A stretch of 64,000 nt of DNA from Deltaproteobacteria bacterium (GTDB lineage Bacteria > Myxococcota_A > UBA9042 > PHBI01): contig JACKFA010000009.1 in NCBI GenBank assembly GCA_020632715.1, positions 186,001-250,000 of the forward strand, written 5' to 3'. A program made the translations under genes and the position numbers. The notes below the pieces were generated by a model. It did no database searches, was not told the DNA's origin, and saw only the letters and a list, made by a program, of their open reading frames with translations. This document shows positions 59,649 through 64,000 of the stretch, piece by piece. Within the stretch, counting starts at the first letter, position 1, and every line of letters starts with the position of its first letter.

Positions 59649-62120
59649 ATGGGTCCCTGTCGCGCGCGAGCCTGCCGTCTGACGGCGCTCCTGCTCCTGC
59701 TCACCGTCGCGTCGCCGGCGCTCGCGGAGGGCGATCCACCCGCGTCCGCCCCCGCCGCGGAGCCCGCCGCGACCGCGCTCGTCACGCCGGCCACCCCCTT
59801 CGACCTCGCGCGGCAGGCCCTCGTCGAGCGTCGCTTCACCGACGCCGCGGCGCTCGCGGAGCCCCTCATCGAGGCCGCCCCGGACGCCGCCACCCGGCGC
59901 GACGCGACGCACTTGCTCGCGCGCGCGCAGGCGGGCGCGGGGGATCACGCGGCCGCCGCGAAGTCCTATGCCGCGGCGCTCGCCCTCGGGCAGGACGAGG
60001 CGGCGCCGACGGCCATCCCGGACGTGCTGCGGATGGCGCTCGCGCGCGAGCTCGTGGCCCTCGGCGATCCCACGGCCGCCGAGGCGGATCTCCGGGCGAT
60101 CGACGACGAGCCGAGCTCCGCGCTCCGCGAGGAGGCCGTGCGGCTGCGGGCGCACCTCGTGCTCGAGAGCGGCGACGGCAAGCGCGCGAGGAACCTCTAC
60201 GAGGAGCTCGAGAAGCGCTGGCCGGACGCCCCCGCCGCGCGGGAGGCGTGGGTGCGGCTCGCGGCGCTCGACCTCGCCGCCGGGCGCGCGGACGAAGCGC
60301 AGAAGGTGCTCGAGCGGGTGGCGCGCACGGCGCCCGCGAGCCGCGCCGGGCTCGAGGCGGCGCTCATCCTGCGCGAGCGCGGGCTGCGCGTGCCGCTCGA
60401 CCCCGAGCACCCGACGCTCGACGACGTCGAGTACCTGAACAGCGAGCGGCGCTTCACCGAGTCGCTGCCGCGCCTCGAGGTGCTCATCGCCGACGCGGTC
60501 GCGCGGAAGGACCGGCGCGCGGAGCGGCGCGCGCGCGACCTGCTGATGACGGCGCAGTACCAGCTCGAGGACTTCGCGGGCGCGCTCGCGACCAGCGCCT
60601 GGCTCGACGAGCACGGCGGGGGCGGCCTCTCCGACTACACGCGCGCCCGCGCGCTCGCCTACACGGGCGACATGGCCGCGGCGGAGAAGGTCTACGTCGG
60701 CCCGGGCGAGAAGAACCGCGCGGCGTGGTCGCGCGTGGCCGAGCTCCGCTACGAGTTCGGGCAGTACCGCGAGGCGTACCGCGCCTACTACAAGGCGCGG
60801 CAGCGCGGGAAGCGCGAGCCGAGCGAGACCGACCGCATGGTGTGGTGCCTCCTCCGCATGGGCGAGGCCGAGAAGGCGGCGAAGTACTTCCGTGAGAGCG
60901 GCGGCAACGCGCGCGGGAAGGGGCGCCTCTGGACGCGCTACTGGTACGGGCGCGCGCTGACGCTCGCCGGCAAGGCCGACGACGCGAAGGTCGTCTTCGC
61001 CGGGCTCGCGGAGGACGCGCCGCTCGACTACTACGGCGTGCAGGCGTGGAGCCGCCTCGCCGAGCTCGAGGGGACGGCCCCCGACATGGCGAAGAACGCG
61101 GTCCCCGGGGCGACGGTCTTCTGGACGCCGGAGGCGGCGGCGGGAGCGTTCGACGAGGCGCCGCGGCGGCCGACGTGGGCCGAGATCGACCGCGCGCTGG
61201 GCGAGCTCGCGGCGGCCTGGGGGGACACGGTGCCGGCGGCGGCGAGGGCGCGCGAGCTCGCGCGGGTCGGGCTCGCGGAGGAGGCGGCGGAGGAGCTGCG
61301 GGTCATCGACATGGATCTGCGCGCGATGGCCTACGGCGGGCGCGTGAGCTCGCGGGCGCGGGCCGACCTGCTCGACAACCGCGCGAACAAGCGGGCGCGC
61401 GGCGGCGAGCGCCTGAGCGGCTCCGGGCGCTACACGAAGGCGCAGGCGCGGGCGTTCGCGGCGCATCGCGGTGAGGTGCGGGCGGCGCTCCGCGCGGCGC
61501 AGAAGACGCTCCACGAGGTGTACGGCATGCGCCGGGCGGTGTTCGAGGCGAAGGGCCTGACGGACGACCCGGAGGACGAGATCTGGCGTGACGCGTACCC
61601 CATCGCGTTCCCGGAGCTCGTGTCGCCGTTCACGAAGCAGTTCGGCGTGCCGCCGTACTACCTCTACGCGATCATGCACGTCGAGAGCGCCTACCACCCG
61701 CACGCCATCAGCGTGAGCGACGCCTATGGCCTGCTCCAGGTCATCCCGAAGACGGGGCGCCGCGTGGCGGCCGAGCTCGGCTACGGCGAGTTCAGCCCGG
61801 AGCTCCTGCTCGAGCCGCCGGTCGGGGTCTACTTCGGTACCTACTACCTCGGGCGCGCGCTCGCGAAGTTCGGCGGTCAGGAGCCGCTCGCGGCGGCCGC
61901 CTACAACGCCGGGCCCCACCGGGTCGCGGCGTGGCTGCACGCGCGCGGCGAGGGCCCGATGGACATGTTCATCGAAGAGATCCCCTTCGATCAGGCGCGC
62001 GCCTACGCGAAGAGCGTGCTGAAGCACCTCGCGCGCTACCGCGCCGCCTACCACGGCGAGCAGCACACCTACGTGAGCAACGAGCTCCGGCGCGAGTACC
62101 TCCCCGAGCCGAACTACTGA
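59649..62120 (+). CDS. Slt-type soluble lytic murein transglycosylase
   Basis: 823 residues with a Sec signal peptide (LTALLLLLTVASPALA). About 550 residues of TPR-like helices (Slt70 U-shaped domain) follow, then a C-terminal SLT domain (about 655-800) with catalytic Glu679 in IMHVESAYHPHAISVSDAYGLLQVIP, the GLLQ(V)IP and YNAGPHRVAAW motifs. Cleaves peptidoglycan to 1,6-anhydromuropeptides in the periplasm. Longer than E. coli Slt (645 residues), mainly in the TPR region. Confidence 0.92.
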   Translation: MGPCRARACRLTALLLLLTVASPALAEGDPPASAPAAEPAATALVTPATPFDLARQALVERRFTDAAALAEPLIEAAPDAATRRDATHLLARAQAGAGDHAAAAKSYAAALALGQDEAAPTAIPDVLRMALARELVALGDPTAAEADLRAIDDEPSSALREEAVRLRAHLVLESGDGKRARNLYEELEKRWPDAPAAREAWVRLAALDLAAGRADEAQKVLERVARTAPASRAGLEAALILRERGLRVPLDPEHPTLDDVEYLNSERRFTESLPRLEVLIADAVARKDRRAERRARDLLMTAQYQLEDFAGALATSAWLDEHGGGGLSDYTRARALAYTGDMAAAEKVYVGPGEKNRAAWSRVAELRYEFGQYREAYRAYYKARQRGKREPSETDRMVWCLLRMGEAEKAAKYFRESGGNARGKGRLWTRYWYGRALTLAGKADDAKVVFAGLAEDAPLDYYGVQAWSRLAELEGTAPDMAKNAVPGATVFWTPEAAAGAFDEAPRRPTWAEIDRALGELAAAWGDTVPAAARARELARVGLAEEAAEELRVIDMDLRAMAYGGRVSSRARADLLDNRANKRARGGERLSGSGRYTKAQARAFAAHRGEVRAALRAAQKTLHEVYGMRRAVFEAKGLTDDPEDEIWRDAYPIAFPELVSPFTKQFGVPPYYLYAIMHVESAYHPHAISVSDAYGLLQVIPKTGRRVAAELGYGEFSPELLLEPPVGVYFGTYYLGRALAKFGGQEPLAAAAYNAGPHRVAAWLHARGEGPMDMFIEEIPFDQARAYAKSVLKHLARYRAAYHGEQHTYVSNELRREYLPEPNY

Positions 62121-62190
62121 GCCGGCGGCATTTCGTCGCGGAGCTCACCGCGTGGGGTCGCGCTCCCGGGGGTCTTCGGTTCTCGCGCAG

Positions 62191-62234
62191 GGAGGCTCGC
62201 GCAGAGGCGCAGAGCCGCAGAGGGCGCGAGCTGA
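62191..62234 (+). repeat. MITE-like repeat, copy 1
   Basis: 44-nt unit beginning GGAGGCTCGCGCAGAGGCGC and ending GCGCGAGCTGA, repeated at 62326 with one mismatch. Its GCGC-AGAG-GCGC core pairs perfectly over 13 bp (CGCGCAGAGGCGC, 62198-62210) with GCGCCTCTGCGCG at 62266-62278, forming a long hairpin. Confidence 0.75.
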
Positions 62235-62325
62235 GCGTGGTCTCTCTTGGCTCCTTCGCGCCTTGGCGCCTCTGCGCGACACGACTCACGCGACCGCGCG
62301 TCATCGCGGGGTGGTTGTCGCGAAC

Positions 62326-62369
62326 GGAGGCTCGCGCAGAGGCGCAAAGCCGCAGAGGGCGCGAGCTGA
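62326..62369 (+). repeat. MITE-like repeat, copy 2
   Basis: Second copy (one mismatch) of the 44-nt unit. Its arm CGCGCAGAGGCGC (62333-62345) can pair with tandem GCGCCTCTGCG at 62393-62411. Both copies plus their partner arms fill most of the 369-bp gap between the transglycosylase and peptidase genes; no gene is seen there. Elements of this GCAGAGGCGCAGAG type occur between genes in many bacteria. Confidence 0.75.
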
Positions 62370-62489
62370 CCTCGATCTCTCCGGCCCCCTCTGCGCCTCT
62401 GCGCCTCTGCGTGACACCATCGACGCGCCGAGAGTCGCCGAGCGCGAGCGGCTTCCGCCAAGCGGCGCGCGACGCGCCCAGGGCCACAC

Positions 62490-63653
62490 TCAATCGGCCG
62501 GCGGCGCCTCGCGCGCGACGAGCGCGCCTCCCTCGGCGGCGAACCAGCTCGCCACGCCCCCGCCGAGCGCCCCCGGGAACATGAGCTCGTCCCCGTCCTC
62601 GTAGACGACCACCGCGACCGCCGACCACCCGAGCGCCTCGCCCGGCGCGCACACCTCGGGCGCCGCCGGCGCGGTCACGACGCGCACGGCCCCCTCCCCC
62701 ATCACCCGCCCCGCCCCGTCCGGGCCGATGACCAGCGCCGTCTCCTCGTCGAGGCCGAGCCCGACCGGCGTCGCCCCGCCCCCACCGTCCGTCGCGAGCC
62801 GCGCGACGAAGGCGACCAGCCGCCCCACGCGATCCCGCTGCCTCACGTGCGAGTCCGTCACGACGCCCGCGAGGGGCGCAAGCGCCACGAGCCCGGCGCC
62901 GAGCGTCACGTCGCGGTCGTACGGGTCCGCGAGCGCCTCGGCCGAGGTCACCGTGCCGCGCTCCGCCGTGAACGCCCGCTCCCCGAGCATCGCGAGCCCG
63001 GCCGACGTCCCGCCGAGCACCGCCCCCCGCGCCCAGGCGTCCGCGAGCGCCGCCGTCAGCGCGCTCCCCGACCAGTCGCGCGCGTAGTCCCACTGATCGC
63101 CGCCCGCGATGAAGATCCCCTCGGCGCGCCGCACCCGCTCGGCCACCCAGGCGTCGTCCGCCTCCGCGCGCGTGTCGACCATCAGCGTCTCCACCGAGTC
63201 GACCCCGCCGATGTCCTCGAACAGGTAGTCGTTGTAGCCGTCCGCCCCGGACGCCCGCAGCACCACCACGTCGCCGCCCGCCACGAGCGGCACCCACCAG
63301 TCGAACGCCGCATCGACCTCGGCGCCGCCGCCCATCAGCACGAGCCCCGGCCCGCGCGGGGCCACGTCCCGGTCGGCGGGATCGCCCGTCGTGTACACGA
63401 CGAGCCCAGCCGGCGGCCCGAGCGGCGCCGCCGTGTCACGACCACCGTCCGCGTCGCCCCCGTCTCCCCCGTCGCCCGCGTCCCCCGCGACGACCTCGGC
63501 CGGGGCTGCGTCAGCGCCCCCCTGCCCGTCCGCCGCCTCGGTGTCGACGCCGTCCGCGTCCGCGCCGCCCCGCGCCCCGTCCGCGCCGCACGCGGCGAGG
63601 CCGAGCGCGAGCAGCGTCGCGCGCCACCAGCGTCCGCGGCGGGTCGGGCTCAG
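62490..63653 (-). CDS. Peptidase S51 (cyanophycinase-like) lipoprotein, probable CTG start
   Basis: The domain begins near GPGLVLMGGGAEVD and shows the S51 nucleophile elbow GGTSAGLAML, GIFIAGGDQWDY and the His strand DSHVRQRDRVGRLV of cyanophycinase-like serine peptidases. ATG, GTG or TTG codons are absent before position 63398, yet the frame continues upstream into a clear lipoprotein signal sequence (RATLLALGLAAC, Cys22) and an Asp/Gly/Ala linker. Translation most likely starts at CTG 63653, which overlaps the upstream stop as CTGA, like the GTGA overlaps elsewhere here. With that start it is 387 residues. Substrate unknown. Confidence 0.8.
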   Translation of the reverse strand: MSPTRRGRWWRATLLALGLAACGADGARGGADADGVDTEAADGQGGADAAPAEVVAGDAGDGGDGGDADGGRDTAAPLGPPAGLVVYTTGDPADRDVAPRGPGLVLMGGGAEVDAAFDWWVPLVAGGDVVVLRASGADGYNDYLFEDIGGVDSVETLMVDTRAEADDAWVAERVRRAEGIFIAGGDQWDYARDWSGSALTAALADAWARGAVLGGTSAGLAMLGERAFTAERGTVTSAEALADPYDRDVTLGAGLVALAPLAGVVTDSHVRQRDRVGRLVAFVARLATDGGGGATPVGLGLDEETALVIGPDGAGRVMGEGAVRVVTAPAAPEVCAPGEALGWSAVAVVVYEDGDELMFPGALGGGVASWFAAEGGALVAREAPPAD

Positions 63654-64000
63654 AAGCGCGCGCCGTCCCGCTTCGCGCCGGGCGTCGGGCCCGTCACGTC
63701 GAAGGCGTCGCCCTTGTCGCCGTCCACCGCGCGCTGGAGCGACTCTCCCTTCTCGACCTCGGCGCCGTACTTCACGAGCGCCACGGCGCGCCCGTCGACG
63801 TCCACGAGCTTCACCTCGTCGCCGCCGTTGTTGAGCCCGAGCCGCCCCGTGCTCGCCGTCTGGACGAGCGTCGTCCCCGCCTCGAGCCCGGGCGCCCCGC
63901 CGCCGAACACGACCACCGCCCCGCCCGGGGCGAGCACCGACTTCGCCGGGAAGACGTGCCGCACGCCGACCGCGTCGGACACCGACCAGCCCGCGAGGTC
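63650..64000 (-). CDS. Lamin-tail-domain protein, C-terminal fragment
   Basis: Last 116 codons of a gene that enters from beyond the right edge. DLAGWSVSDAVGVRHVFP, APGGAVVVFGGG, NNGGDEVKLVDVDGRAVALV and the C-terminal segment DAFDVTGPTPGAKRDGARF are the strands of an LTD (lamin tail) domain, common in secreted myxobacterial and other bacterial surface proteins, often beside nucleases. Coupled to the peptidase gene by CTGA. Confidence 0.75.
   Translation of the reverse strand, partial: DLAGWSVSDAVGVRHVFPAKSVLAPGGAVVVFGGGAPGLEAGTTLVQTASTGRLGLNNGGDEVKLVDVDGRAVALVKYGAEVEKGESLQRAVDGDKGDAFDVTGPTPGAKRDGARF

Overview
The window is very GC-rich, Gram-negative bacterial DNA, densely packed with many genes overlapping by 4 nt (GTGA or ATGA). 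The gene content points to Myxococcota (former Deltaproteobacteria), probably a member without a close named relative. It includes an unusually large number of lipoproteins, a disintegrin-like cysteine-repeat lipoprotein, a lamin-tail protein, AcoR-like sigma-54 control, an ECF sigma/anti-sigma pair and a System I cytochrome c maturation operon whose CcmE carries Cys in place of His. This placement is inferred from content only. I saw no rRNA, tRNA, CRISPR array, transposase or phage gene.

Layout: 1-5.9 kb holds the start of a membrane acyltransferase, a pentapeptide-repeat protein, a giant Cys-repeat lipoprotein, a VOC protein and a lipoprotein with an attenuator-like leader. 6-10.3 kb is an aldehyde-oxidation module: a textbook sigma-54 promoter, acetaldehyde-type aldehyde dehydrogenase, DUF779 protein and an AcoR-like sigma-54 activator. 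10.4-21.7 kb carries two RND efflux systems around a TetR repressor. Its probable operator occurs upstream of the repressor, across the start codon of the second pump operon, and apparently once inside the second pump gene. 21.9-25.4 kb holds a hemerythrin-like protein, a YheT-type hydrolase and a PAS hybrid histidine kinase.

25.4-48.9 kb is mostly on the minus strand. It holds a zinc MDR dehydrogenase, a low-complexity membrane protein, DNA-alkylation repair (Ogt plus an Ada-AlkA fusion), two coupled HD phosphohydrolases, an ErpA-type Fe-S carrier, Pcm, TyrS, 5-formyl-THF cyclo-ligase, ZapA and a DUF192 lipoprotein. These are followed by a predicted metalloprotease lipoprotein, a second lipoprotein, a probable outer-membrane barrel, the ECF sigma/anti-sigma pair, a Lon-N-domain protein and several small lipoproteins.

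48.9-57.7 kb is a complete ccm operon for cytochrome c maturation (ccmE, a ccmF-ccmH-like fusion, a CcmI-like protein, an unknown secreted protein, ccmA, ccmB, ccmC, ccmD-like), followed by moaA. The right end has a phasin-like protein with a histone-like tail, an Slt-type lytic transglycosylase, a duplicated MITE-like repeat, an S51 peptidase lipoprotein that may start at CTG, and the end of a lamin-tail protein. Most promising for follow-up are the intragenic operator with aberrant codons, the 19-bp palindrome shared by two convergent junctions, the CcmE/CcmF-H variant, and the CTGA overlap start.
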